From Anaerolineae bacterium (GTDB taxonomy: Bacteria > Chloroflexota > Anaerolineae > Epilineales > JAHCIE01): a DNA stretch of 7,081 bases. The notes under the pieces were generated by a model. That model did no database searches. It saw only the letters and a list, made by a program, of their open reading frames with translations, and was not told the DNA's origin. Of this stretch, positions 1 to 6,316 are shown piece after piece (position 1 is the stretch's first letter; every line of letters begins with the position of its first letter). A program made the position numbers and the translations under genes. The stretch covers positions 1 to 7,081 of the forward strand of contig JAHCIE010000169.1 in NCBI GenBank assembly GCA_026129385.1, given 5' to 3'.

Positions 1-237
1 GCGGCGACGGCGAAGGGCGGCGCGGGCGCGCTTTATCTGGTGTGCTACTATCTCGGCGGCACGCTCGGCGGCGTCGTGCCGGGCCTGGGCTGGCAGGCGT
101 GGGGCTGGCCCGGCGTGGTGGGCATCTGCCTGGCCGCCTTCGCGCTGGCCCTGGCCGCCAATCTCTGGCTCGTCCGCGAGCCGCTGGCGACGCTGGAGAC
201 GCGCAGCGTGGCGACGAATGCGCCGGAGGAGGGGTAA
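1..237 (+). CDS. MFS transporter, C-terminal end (partial)
   Basis: This is the last 78 codons of a gene that begins before the window; frame 1 is open from base 1 to the TAA at 235-237. The peptide has two strongly hydrophobic helices: one around LYLVCYYLGGTLGG and one around VVGICLAAFALALAANLWL, joined by a Trp/Gly-rich loop (GLGWQAWGWPG). It ends in a short charged tail. The Y-Y-L-G-G motif followed by a GW loop and a final helix is what I know from the last two helices (TM11-TM12) of YnfM/arabinose-efflux-type major facilitator carriers. These are inner-membrane proton-coupled exporters. The substrate cannot be told from this end. Assignment to MFS is fairly sure; the subfamily is an inference. 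Confidence 0.75.
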   Translation, partial: AATAKGGAGALYLVCYYLGGTLGGVVPGLGWQAWGWPGVVGICLAAFALALAANLWLVREPLATLETRSVATNAPEEG

Positions 238-272
238 CACCAGGCCGCAAGAGCCGAAGGGGCAAGAATAGG

Positions 273-287
273 GGCCGCTTCGCGGCC
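273..287 (+). terminator. small GC hairpin downstream of the MFS gene
   Basis: GGCCGC (273-278) and GCGGCC (282-287) are perfect inverted repeats around a 3-base loop, 35 bases after the MFS stop codon. A T-rich tail is lacking, so intrinsic termination is only a guess; it may simply be a transcript-end structure. The rest of the 238-417 gap shows no coding region that I can support. Confidence 0.3.
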
Positions 288-417
288 TGACGTTCTCGTC
301 CAGCGGGTAGCCGCACGGGGAGAGAGGGGACGGGGGATTGGACTCCAACTCATCAGCGGAGTAAACTTCGTGGCTGCGCCCGTCTAGAGGATCCGTAACC
401 CCCTTATAGCGTACAGA

Positions 418-2274
418 ATGATGACGCCCGCATCGCCCGATTCCCCTCCCTCCCGGCCTGTTCTATCGCTAGCCGAGATCCTATCAGTTATCCTCGTCAC
501 CCTGATGGCTGCGCTCATTCTCGTGGCTTACGCGCTGGACGCCCTCGGGCTAGCCATCGACCCTGGCGCCGTGCTTCTCGTTAGCCTGGCGCTCCTGGGG
601 GGTGGGTTCGGCGTGGCTTGGACCCGCCGGGGCCTGGTAGAGGTGTCGGCGCCGGTCTGGGCGACTGCGGGCTGGCTAGTGGTGGTGGTCGGCGTTTGCG
701 GCTACTTTCTCTGGCTCGCGCGCCCAGACTTTCTGCCCGTGACGGCCAACGGTGACACCGTTCACCACGTCAGCCTGATTGATTACATCCTCCGTACTCG
801 CGGCCTGGTCCACGCGCCTGGTATGGACCGGTATCTTGGCGAGATGACCGTCTATCCGGCCGGTAGCCACATTCTAGCAGCCCTGGTCGCGGGCTGGCTG
901 AATCTCGCGTCCGGCCTGTGGGTGATGCAGCCCCTTCTCGCCGTGCTCATTGCACTGAAGGCGGGGTTCGTGTACCTGATCACGCTCCGCCTCCTTCCGC
1001 CGGGGCGTCGCGAACCGAGTATGGGTCTGGCCGCCGTCGCGGCTCTCCTGGTGATGCATGGCTACTTCGTGGCGTCCGTCACGGCCTGGTACTTCTTCTC
1101 TATGGTCGTGGCGGAAACGCTGGCGATCGCTGCGCTGTGGGCGCTCGTTGACTGGTACCAACAGCCTCGGCCTGCCCCGCTGGCCTTCTTCTCGCTGTGT
1201 TGCGCTGTCACTTTGCTGACGTGGCCGACGTGGTTACCCATCCTGCTCATCACAGCGGTGGCGCTGGTCGTATCCCGCACAGACCTGACGCTGTCTCGCC
1301 GGGGCGTGCTCCTTAGCTGGGCGCTGCTGCCGTTTGCCGTCATCGCCGTCCTCTATTTCGCAGTCGGATACCGGGGCGATCAGGGGGTGCTTACTAACGA
1401 AGGCTCGATCCTGAAACCGACGCTGGCCGCGTACGGTTGGCCCCTCTTGGCTCTCATGGTCGTGGGCATGCTCGTCAATCTGAGGAACCGACGCACGCTG
1501 CCCCTCTGGGTTTTCAGTGGGGCAACGGTGGTCGTGTTGGCCGGGCTCTGGGCGCTGGCGCTGAATGGCCGCGTGGCGTACTATATTGCCTACAAGATGT
1601 TGTATCTACTCCAGTATCCCATCGCCATCTTCGTCGCTCTGGCGCTGGGCGCCCTCTGGGCGTGGCTTGGGGGGGTGACGCCTCCTGCCTTGCAACGGGC
1701 CTGGTCGCCCCTCAGTATCCTCATCCCCGTTGGTCTGGTCGCCCTGGCCGTCTTGCAGGGCCTGCCGCAACGGCCGCCGTCCTTCATCAGCGAGCCGGTT
1801 TACCGGGCCGGCCTATGGGCGAAGGCCAATCTGCCCAACGGTTGCATCGACTATGTGGTTGACGATTGGCAGAAAGCCTACTGGCTGCACGTCCATGTGT
1901 TGGGGAATCCGCGCGGCGCGCCGCGAGCAGATGGCATCGTCCTGCACATGGGCCAGGATCGAAGTGGCGCGTCGCGCTGGCAGAAATCGCCCGACTTGCC
2001 TTATGCGATTGTCGACGACTGGCGGTCCATGCCCAAAGAGGAGGCGGCGCGCTTGAAGGTCCTGTATCGCGCGGGGCCGGCGGCTGTGGTCCAGGGTGAC
2101 GGAACCTGCAACGACACGACTATCCCCATCGACCGCCTGCCATTACCGCCGCGACAGCCTCTATTCACCCTGGCCGATGCGGACAGCGTCCTGATCGTCC
2201 GCCCGTCATATCAGCCCGCTCACAGGAGAGCACGCACCTCATTTGGCGGCGTACGCGATTCGGCTGTTCGATGA
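418..2274 (+). CDS. large polytopic membrane protein, possible GT-C-type glycosyltransferase
   Basis: The product is 618 residues with about 12-13 hydrophobic segments (roughly 20-42, 50-68, 81-102, 148-170, 172-192, 203-222, 228-246, 255-283, 298-315, 338-353, 360-382, 395-418, 432-448) and a soluble C-terminal part from about 455. A large loop after the third segment holds NGDTVHH (Asp113), then an Ile-rich stretch and TVYPAGSH (144-151). An acidic residue in the first big outer loop, followed by a YP-G-H motif and many helices, is the pattern of GT-C-fold lipid-sugar-dependent glycosyltransferases and related DUF families in Chloroflexota and Actinobacteria. That is family-level inference; no glycan genes lie nearby. 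ATG codons sit at 418 and 421 with no Shine-Dalgarno; a TATAGC at 405-410 hints at a leaderless transcript. The C-terminus overlaps the next gene by 32 bases, so the true end may be earlier. By eye, third codon positions look less GC-biased than in the neighbours. Confidence 0.75.
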   Translation: MMTPASPDSPPSRPVLSLAEILSVILVTLMAALILVAYALDALGLAIDPGAVLLVSLALLGGGFGVAWTRRGLVEVSAPVWATAGWLVVVVGVCGYFLWLARPDFLPVTANGDTVHHVSLIDYILRTRGLVHAPGMDRYLGEMTVYPAGSHILAALVAGWLNLASGLWVMQPLLAVLIALKAGFVYLITLRLLPPGRREPSMGLAAVAALLVMHGYFVASVTAWYFFSMVVAETLAIAALWALVDWYQQPRPAPLAFFSLCCAVTLLTWPTWLPILLITAVALVVSRTDLTLSRRGVLLSWALLPFAVIAVLYFAVGYRGDQGVLTNEGSILKPTLAAYGWPLLALMVVGMLVNLRNRRTLPLWVFSGATVVVLAGLWALALNGRVAYYIAYKMLYLLQYPIAIFVALALGALWAWLGGVTPPALQRAWSPLSILIPVGLVALAVLQGLPQRPPSFISEPVYRAGLWAKANLPNGCIDYVVDDWQKAYWLHVHVLGNPRGAPRADGIVLHMGQDRSGASRWQKSPDLPYAIVDDWRSMPKEEAARLKVLYRAGPAAVVQGDGTCNDTTIPIDRLPLPPRQPLFTLADADSVLIVRPSYQPAHRRARTSFGGVRDSAVR

Positions 2275-2743
2275 TTTTGACCGCGGCCAGCAAGGCCGTG
2301 GACAATACTGCTACAGCGCAAGTACCCCGCCCAGAGTATCGCCGCCATCTTTCAGGACGGCAACCACCGCCTGCGCCGCCTCGACGGGGCCGAGGTCGGG
2401 CGAGGCGACCCCACCACCGCGCGGAGCTTCAGCTTCTTGACCCGGCCTGGCTCGCCAGCGCCGATGACGACACCTTCGTCGATGACCTGGGTGCGACACT
2501 GCGTCAGGTAGGCGTGCCAGCCGCCGCCAGCGCCGCCGTCCAGGGCCAGGTCGAAGGCGGCAAGGTTCTCGTCTCCGTCGCAACAGAGGCTTCCGCGTCG
2601 AGGATGTCGACAACATCCTGGACGACGCCTCAAGCAAGCTAACCGAGCACTACGAGGAGCTTGCCGACTGCTCAGCCGGTGTCGATGTCAGCGACGGACA
2701 TCGCTTCCCATGCGCACCCTGTTCACCCGCGCCGCTCTGCTGA
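2243..2743 (+). pseudogene. broken YflT / general-stress-protein-17M-like gene, four frame breaks
   Basis: No single frame spans this stretch, but successive frames join into one sensible protein. They read AAYAIRLFDDFDRGQQ (from TTG 2243), AVDN (about 2295-2306), LLQRKYPAQSIAAIFQDGN and on (2308-2430), LDPAWLASADDDTFVDDLG to GGKVLVSVATE (2436-2588), then GFRVEDVDNILDDASSKLTE (2588 on) to a TGA at 2741. The rebuilt product of about 140 residues resembles small stress proteins of the YflT type: an N-terminal LFDD..AVD segment, a central GVP motif (here VGVPAAASA), a GGKVLVSV strand and a final helix. The breaks are one extra base near 2291-2294, one extra near 2307, one missing near 2428-2438 and one missing near 2583-2590. 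AGGAG (2224-2228) is a weak ribosome site, 14 bases before TTG 2243. The true 3' end is uncertain and may lie before the next gene at 2710. Family assignment is from memory of the motif order, not a search. Confidence 0.5.
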
Positions 2744-3583
2744 CCGCGGCATGCGCCTGGTTGAGAGATTGCGGGCGGCTTCGCCTGGTACTGGCGCTTT
2801 CTGCATCGCCTGCCTACGGAGTTCGCGACGCCCGTCGACGAGGCGCTCGCAGGCGGCAGGACTGACAGATTCATCGAGGGCTGGGGCGGTGGCAGCCATA
2901 TTACCCGCACCCCATCATCTTTGTCCACGGCACGACCCGGCGCGGCGTGGAACTGGGGCATCGCGCGTGCCCTGTTCCGCCTGTGGGGCTACCAGCCCGG
3001 CGAGCTGTGGGCGCTGACCTACGGCTGGGGCGGCGGGTGCGTGGATCCCAATGGCGTTGAGACGCGCGACGACAGTGTGGATGAGAACCTGGCCGACCTG
3101 GACGGCTTCGTCAATGCCGTGCTGGCCTACGTCCAGCAGCGCGACCCGTCCATCCAGCAGGTGGACATCGTCGGCCATAGCATGGGCGGGGTGCTGGCGC
3201 GCAAGTGGATGCAGGCGGGCAACGCCGGTCGCGTACGGCGGCTCGTGACGCTCGATAGCCCCCATCACGGTATCGCGGGCTGGTGGCTGCGCGAGGATCG
3301 CTGCGCCGACGGCTGGACGCGCTTCTGCCAGGATTTCGAGATCGGTAGTCCGTGGCTGGCCGCGCTCAACCAGAAGCCGGAGATACCGCCCGGCGTCAGG
3401 GCGCTGGCCGTCTACGACGGGACCGGCCAGTATTCGTTCAACGCCACGCCCCTGTCGCCCGCGTTGGAGGGGGCCGACAATCTCGCCTACAATCGGGAGC
3501 GCGGCGCGCGCGTCCGTCACATCGCCTACGTCTATGACCCTGGCGTGCTGCGCGAGGTATTCGAGTGGCTGAGCAAGGAGTAG
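2710..3583 (+). CDS. lipase-like alpha/beta hydrolase, 5' part frameshifted
   Basis: The catalytic body is intact in one frame from 2765 to the TAG at 3581-3583. Visible motifs are GHSMGG with the nucleophile Ser codon at 3179-3181, LDSPHHG (3251-3271), a YDGTG box with a likely acid Asp at 3416-3418, and RHIAYVYDP with a likely catalytic His at 3518-3520. The oxyanion-hole segment PIIFVHGTT (2911-2937) lies in another frame. An N-terminal MRTLFTRAALLTAACAWL (from ATG 2710) is in that same alternative frame and then joins EIAGGFAWYWRFLHRLPTEF (from 2765), giving a signal anchor or signal peptide. Rebuilt length is about 290 residues, normal for secreted or anchored class-2/triacylglycerol-lipase-like esterases. 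Three single-base breaks are needed: extra near 2764, missing near 2907-2911, extra near 2938-2950. As read, the protein would start late and lack the oxyanion strand, so it would be inactive unless the breaks are errors. The substrate is unknown, probably an ester or lipid. dinB follows after two bases. Confidence 0.75.
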
Positions 3584-3585
3584 CC

Positions 3586-4182
3586 ATGACCGTGGATGTG
3601 CGGAAGGCGACACTACCGGAACTGGTGGACATGGCCCGCGACGTGCGCCGCGATGTCGCCGCCCGCTTCGGTCACCTGACCGAGGCGCAGCTCAACTGGA
3701 AGCCGACGCCCCAGGATTGGAGCGTCGGCCAGTGCTTCGACCACATCCTGACCAGTAACGCCCTCTACTTCGATACCTTCGACGCGGTGCTGCGCGGGAC
3801 GAAGGAGACCCGATGCCTGGAGCGCGTACCGGTGCTACCGGGCCTCTATGGCCGCTTCCTCATCGAGGCGCTGCGGCCCGCGGCGGCGCGGAAAATGCCC
3901 ACCAGCCCCAATTTCTACCCGACCCAGAGCGCGGTAGATCCGGGCATCATCGACCGCTTCCTGGCGCAGCAGGATCACTTGATGGCGACGCTGGAAGCGT
4001 TGGCACGGGCAGACGTGGACCTGGGGCGCGTGACGATGACATCGCCCGCCTCCTCAGTCGTCACCTACAGCGTCCTCGACGGCTGCCGCATCATCGTCAT
4101 CCACGAGCAGCACCATATTGGCCAGATTCAGCGGCTGCTGGACTGGCCCGCCTTCCCGCGCGCCCAGGCCGCCTTGCCCTGA
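3586..4182 (+). CDS. DinB-family (DinB_2-like) putative metal-dependent protein
   Basis: The product is 198 residues. ATG 3586 is chosen because AAGGAG at 3575-3580, inside the end of the hydrolase gene, sits five bases before it; an upstream in-frame TTG at 3565 would precede that site. The fold signature is clear: LTEAQLNWKPTPQDWSVGQC (31-50) followed by FDHI with His53, and near the C-terminus HEQHHIGQI with His173 and His177. These three His form the usual metal site of the DinB/YfiT four-helix bundle. Family members are known as thiol-dependent transferases or remain uncharacterised; the name does not imply a DNA-damage role. The gene starts two bases after the hydrolase stop, so the two are very likely co-transcribed and translationally coupled. 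No frame breaks are seen here, in contrast to the region just upstream. The family is confident; the reaction is unknown. Confidence 0.85.
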   Translation: MTVDVRKATLPELVDMARDVRRDVAARFGHLTEAQLNWKPTPQDWSVGQCFDHILTSNALYFDTFDAVLRGTKETRCLERVPVLPGLYGRFLIEALRPAAARKMPTSPNFYPTQSAVDPGIIDRFLAQQDHLMATLEALARADVDLGRVTMTSPASSVVTYSVLDGCRIIVIHEQHHIGQIQRLLDWPAFPRAQAALP

Positions 4183-4195
4183 CGGCGGCGCATCA

Positions 4196-4260
4196 CGAGC
4201 CAGGCTCGGAGGCGCGGGTCGGCCATCCAGGCGGTATAGGTCGCCATCCTCGCCTGGCTC
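4196..4260. repeat. nested inverted repeats downstream of dinB
   Basis: GAGCCAGGC (4197-4205) is matched by GCCTGGCTC (4252-4260). Inside, CCAGGCG (4227-4233) also pairs with CGCCTGG (4251-4257), and GGCG (4230-4233) with CGCC (4242-4245), so several mutually exclusive stems are possible. CGAGCC-A-GGCTCG (4196-4208) is a perfect short palindrome. It lies 14 bases after the dinB stop and may serve as a transcript-end structure. There is no T-run, so termination is not established. Confidence 0.4.
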
Positions 4261-4274
4261 CGACATCGAGTGAT

Positions 4275-4297
4275 CGTGCCAGTCAACACCTGGCACG
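4275..4297. repeat. perfect 8-bp hairpin upstream of the toxin-antitoxin promoter
   Basis: CGTGCCAG (4275-4282) and CTGGCACG (4290-4297) form a perfect stem around a 7-base loop. It ends 27 bases before the -35 box of the antitoxin promoter. It could close the upstream transcript or be a second protein-binding dyad; the missing T-run argues against a simple intrinsic terminator. Confidence 0.45.
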
Positions 4298-4324
4298 GGG
4301 CTATAAGGCAAGTCGAGGGGTCAC

Positions 4325-4353
4325 TTGACGGGAACGCTCAATGGCTGCATAAT
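4325..4353 (+). promoter_or_regulatory. sigma70-type promoter of the toxin-antitoxin operon
   Basis: TTGACG (4325-4330) and CATAAT (4348-4353) are separated by exactly 17 bases, close to the sigma70 consensus. Transcription would begin near 4360, giving a leader of about 24 bases before the GTG at 4384. A GAGGAG ribosome site (4373-4378) lies five bases before that GTG. Confidence 0.7.
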
Positions 4354-4372
4354 GGTTCCATATTGCAACCAT
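4352..4372. promoter_or_regulatory. palindromic operator candidate overlapping -10 and start site
   Basis: Arms ATGGTT (4352-4357) and AACCAT (4367-4372) are exact inverted repeats around a near-symmetric centre; eight of ten base pairs of the 21-base dyad match. It overlaps the last bases of the -10 box and the expected transcription start, the usual place for autorepression by a ribbon-helix-helix antitoxin, whose gene starts 12 bases later. The dyad is visible; binding is an inference from how VapB/FitA-type operons work. Confidence 0.5.
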
Positions 4373-4383
4373 GAGGAGACCCC

Positions 4384-4626
4384 GTGGCGACGATTACGGT
4401 CAAGAACATCCCCGACGACCTCTATGCGGCGTTGAAGGCGCGGGCCGAGGCGCATCACCGCTCTATCAACAGCGAGATCATCGTTTGCATCGAGCGCACG
4501 GTGCGGCCGCAACGCATCGATGTCGAGGCTGCTCTCAGCCAGGCGCGCGCGTTGCGGCGCCTGGGTACGGGGGCGCCGCTGAGCGATGAGGAATTGAGCG
4601 CGGCGAAGGCCGAGGGCCGGTCATGA
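4384..4626 (+). CDS. vapB: ribbon-helix-helix antitoxin, VapB/FitA type
   Basis: The product is 80 residues and starts at GTG 4384, chosen because GAGGAG at 4373-4378 is ideally placed. The N-terminus ATITVKNIPDDLYAALKARA (2-21) followed by EAHHRSINSEII is the classic ribbon-helix-helix (Arc/FitA-like) DNA-binding domain: a beta strand that contacts the operator, then two helices. The C-terminal half (about 45-80; SQARALRRL, LSDEELSAAKAEGR) is charged and is the expected toxin-wrapping region. The stop overlaps the toxin start by four bases (ATGA), so the two are translationally coupled. Likely roles are neutralising the PIN toxin and repressing its own promoter through the dyad at 4352-4372. 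The subfamily (FitA versus other RHH VapB) is inferred from the motif. Confidence 0.85.
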   Translation: MATITVKNIPDDLYAALKARAEAHHRSINSEIIVCIERTVRPQRIDVEAALSQARALRRLGTGAPLSDEELSAAKAEGRS

Positions 4627-5030
4627 TTGTCGTTGATACCAATGTCATCGCCTACCTGTTCATCGAGGGCGAGATGACAGCCGCCGCCGAGAGTGCGCTG
4701 CGACGGGACGCGACGTGGGTTGCGCCGCTACTGTGGCGGAGTGAGATGCGCAATGTCCTGGCCTCGACCGTTCGCGCCGGACGCCTTGCCCTGGGTGACG
4801 CCCAGCGCGTTATGGAGGGCGCGCTGGACCTGCTGGAGGGGCGGGAGTACGACGTTCCCTCGGCGCAAGTGCTGGCGCTGGCCGTCACCCACGGCTGCTC
4901 AGCGTACGACAGCGAGTTCGTGGCGCTGGCTCAAGATCTGAAGGTGTCGCTGGTGACCTCCGACCGTCGCCTGCTGGCCGCGTTCCCACAGCGGGCGGTG
5001 AGCCTGGCGGTCTTCGGCGCGGCGGCGTAG
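4623..5030 (+). CDS. vapC: PIN-domain ribonuclease toxin, VapC family
   Basis: The product is 135 residues, the normal length for a single PIN domain. The conserved acidic residues of the Mg-dependent nuclease centre are visible: Asp5 in MIVVDTNVIAYL, Glu41 in WRSEMRNVL, Asp96 in SAYDSEFVALA and Asp114 in LVTSDRRLL. All four are present, so the toxin looks active. PIN toxins of this class cut specific RNAs, often tRNA or rRNA, and halt growth when the antitoxin is lost; the target here cannot be read from sequence. ATG 4623 overlaps the antitoxin stop. A hairpin terminator follows 33 bases after the TAG, so the pair is an independent cassette. Confidence 0.88.
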   Translation: MIVVDTNVIAYLFIEGEMTAAAESALRRDATWVAPLLWRSEMRNVLASTVRAGRLALGDAQRVMEGALDLLEGREYDVPSAQVLALAVTHGCSAYDSEFVALAQDLKVSLVTSDRRLLAAFPQRAVSLAVFGAAA

Positions 5031-5063
5031 GGGCGGCCCCTGGCGACCGTCTGGCCTATCCAG

Positions 5064-5103
5064 AATAGACGGCGGTGACCCATGGGCCACCGCCGTCCCT
5101 ATT
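5064..5103. terminator. bidirectional hairpin terminator between vapC and the phosphofructokinase gene
   Basis: GACGGCGGTG (5068-5077) and CACCGCCGTC (5088-5097) form a perfect 10-bp stem, with CCC/GGG pairing further inside the loop. AATA (5064-5067) on the left and TATT (5100-5103) on the right give a weak A/T-rich flank on each strand. It lies between two convergent genes (TAG of vapC at 5030, stop of the phosphofructokinase gene at 5120), so it can end transcription from both sides. Confidence 0.75.
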
Positions 5104-5119
5104 TCACCGCCGCGTCGGT

Positions 5120-6271
5120 CTAGTACAGGAACATGGGCTTGCCCATGACGTGGGAGACCTTCGGGCGATAGTTCTCGCTGTCGTACAGTTCGTGGACATC
5201 GACGCGCTTGACGCCCTGGGTGACGGTGGCGATGGGGATGTTAGTGTACTTGCCCTCTTGGAGCGCGACGAGACGGCCGGTCACGCCACGGGTGAGCAAC
5301 TGCGAGGCCAGGTAGCCGTAGCTCGACGCGACCATGCGGTCGAGGGCGTCGGGCGCGCCGGAGCGCATCAGGTACGCGACCTGCTGATAGATCATATCGC
5401 TCTTGGTAAGTTCCTTGAGCACGTCGGCGGTGAACTGGCCGATACCGCCCAGCTTCTTGTGGCCGTAGGCGTCCTCGATGCCGCGCTCGAATACCTCGCC
5501 GCCGATCATCTGCGCGCCCTCGGAGATGGTCACGATGGCGTAGTTGCTCGGATTGCGCTGCTTGTCGTCGAGGAGCAGCTGAGCGAGTTTCTCAGGGTCG
5601 AAGGGGACTTCGGAGATGATGGAGCGGTCGGCGCTGGCGAGGTAGGCCGAGATGAGGCTCGTCTCGCCGGAGTTGCGCCCAAACAGCTCGACGACGGCGA
5701 TGCGCTCGTGGGAACCGGCCGGCGTGCGCAGGGCGTGGATGAACTCGACCGAGCGGGTCACGGCCGTCGAGAACCCGATGCAGTAGTCGGTGCCGAAGAC
5801 GTCGTTGTCCATTGTCTTGGGGATGGCGACGACAGGGATACCCTCGGCATGCATGCGGACGGCGTAGCTCAGCGTGTCGTCGCCGCCGATGGGCACCAGG
5901 GCGTTGATGCCCATCGTCTGGAGGTTGCGCAGCACCTGGGGCGTCAGGTCGTAGCGCTGGTCGGCCTTGTACTCATCGGTCTTCATGTAGGCGGGCACGT
6001 CCTTGCCCTTCACCTTGCTGGGGTTCGTACGGGACGTGTGCAGGAATGTGCCGCCGGTACGGTCGATGGTGCGCACGACGGGCTTGGTGAGCGGGATGGC
6101 CCACTCGGTCTGCGGCTCCTTGCTGTCGGGGTTGTAGTAGAGGACGCCCGCCCAGCCGCGGCGGATGCCGACGACCTCGTGCCCCTCATCGATGGCGTGG
6201 TCTACGAAAGCCTTGATGGCCGGGTTAAGACCCGGCACATCGCCGCCGCCGGTCAAGATTCCGATTCGCAT
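5120..6271 (-). CDS. pfp: 6-phosphofructokinase, pyrophosphate-type signature
   Basis: The product is 383 residues; ATG at 6271-6269 has AGGAG (6284-6280) eight bases ahead. N-terminal MRIGILTGGGDVPGLN is the phosphofructokinase nucleotide/phosphate loop. PIGGDDT (127-133) and PKTMDND (151-157, base Asp155) are the key motifs. ATP enzymes usually have GGDGS and PGTIDND; Asp in place of Gly in the first motif and Lys in the second are the known marks of the PPi-dependent enzyme. FGRNSG (198-202 region), SEGA (250-253) and LMRSGAPDALDR (301-312) complete the substrate sites. It catalyses phosphorylation of fructose 6-phosphate to the 1,6-bisphosphate, reversibly if PPi is the donor, in cytoplasmic glycolysis/gluconeogenesis. 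It is longer than E. coli PfkA, as in group III or mixed-clade members. It is the second gene of an operon with the YbaK-like gene 43 bases upstream. Donor use is inferred from residues. Confidence 0.9.
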   Translation of the reverse strand: MRIGILTGGGDVPGLNPAIKAFVDHAIDEGHEVVGIRRGWAGVLYYNPDSKEPQTEWAIPLTKPVVRTIDRTGGTFLHTSRTNPSKVKGKDVPAYMKTDEYKADQRYDLTPQVLRNLQTMGINALVPIGGDDTLSYAVRMHAEGIPVVAIPKTMDNDVFGTDYCIGFSTAVTRSVEFIHALRTPAGSHERIAVVELFGRNSGETSLISAYLASADRSIISEVPFDPEKLAQLLLDDKQRNPSNYAIVTISEGAQMIGGEVFERGIEDAYGHKKLGGIGQFTADVLKELTKSDMIYQQVAYLMRSGAPDALDRMVASSYGYLASQLLTRGVTGRLVALQEGKYTNIPIATVTQGVKRVDVHELYDSENYRPKVSHVMGKPMFLY

Positions 6272-6298
6272 GGGGAAGACTCCTGTGAATTATGGCTG

Positions 6299-6316
6299 AG
6301 GCGCAATGGCGCGCCT
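6299..6316. repeat. short hairpin between the ybaK-like and phosphofructokinase genes
   Basis: AGGCGC (6299-6304) and GCGCCT (6311-6316) can pair around a 6-base loop. The element overlaps the stop codon of the ybaK-like gene and precedes the ribosome site of the phosphofructokinase gene. It may tune read-through or mRNA stability; the stem is short and no T-run follows. Confidence 0.3.

Noticed and set aside
383..394. TCTAGAGGATCC, identical to 12 bases of the common pUC polylinker (XbaI-BamHI)
   Set aside because: The match stops at both ends and the flanks are not vector-like, so it is most likely chance. A vector screen of 360-420 would settle it.
2661..3017. A 118-codon plus-strand frame through the stress-gene/hydrolase junction
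   Set aside because: It cuts across the better-supported rebuilt proteins and gives a Pro/Arg/Ser-rich chain with no motif.
2915..3613. A 232-codon minus-strand frame opposite the hydrolase
   Set aside because: The plus strand carries GHSMGG, PHHG and a catalytic His in the right order; the reverse frame has no recognisable motif and no ribosome site.
4302..4307. TATAAG as a -10 box for the antitoxin gene
   Set aside because: There is no usable -35 at 16-18 bases, and a far better pair (TTGACG-17-CATAAT) lies just downstream.
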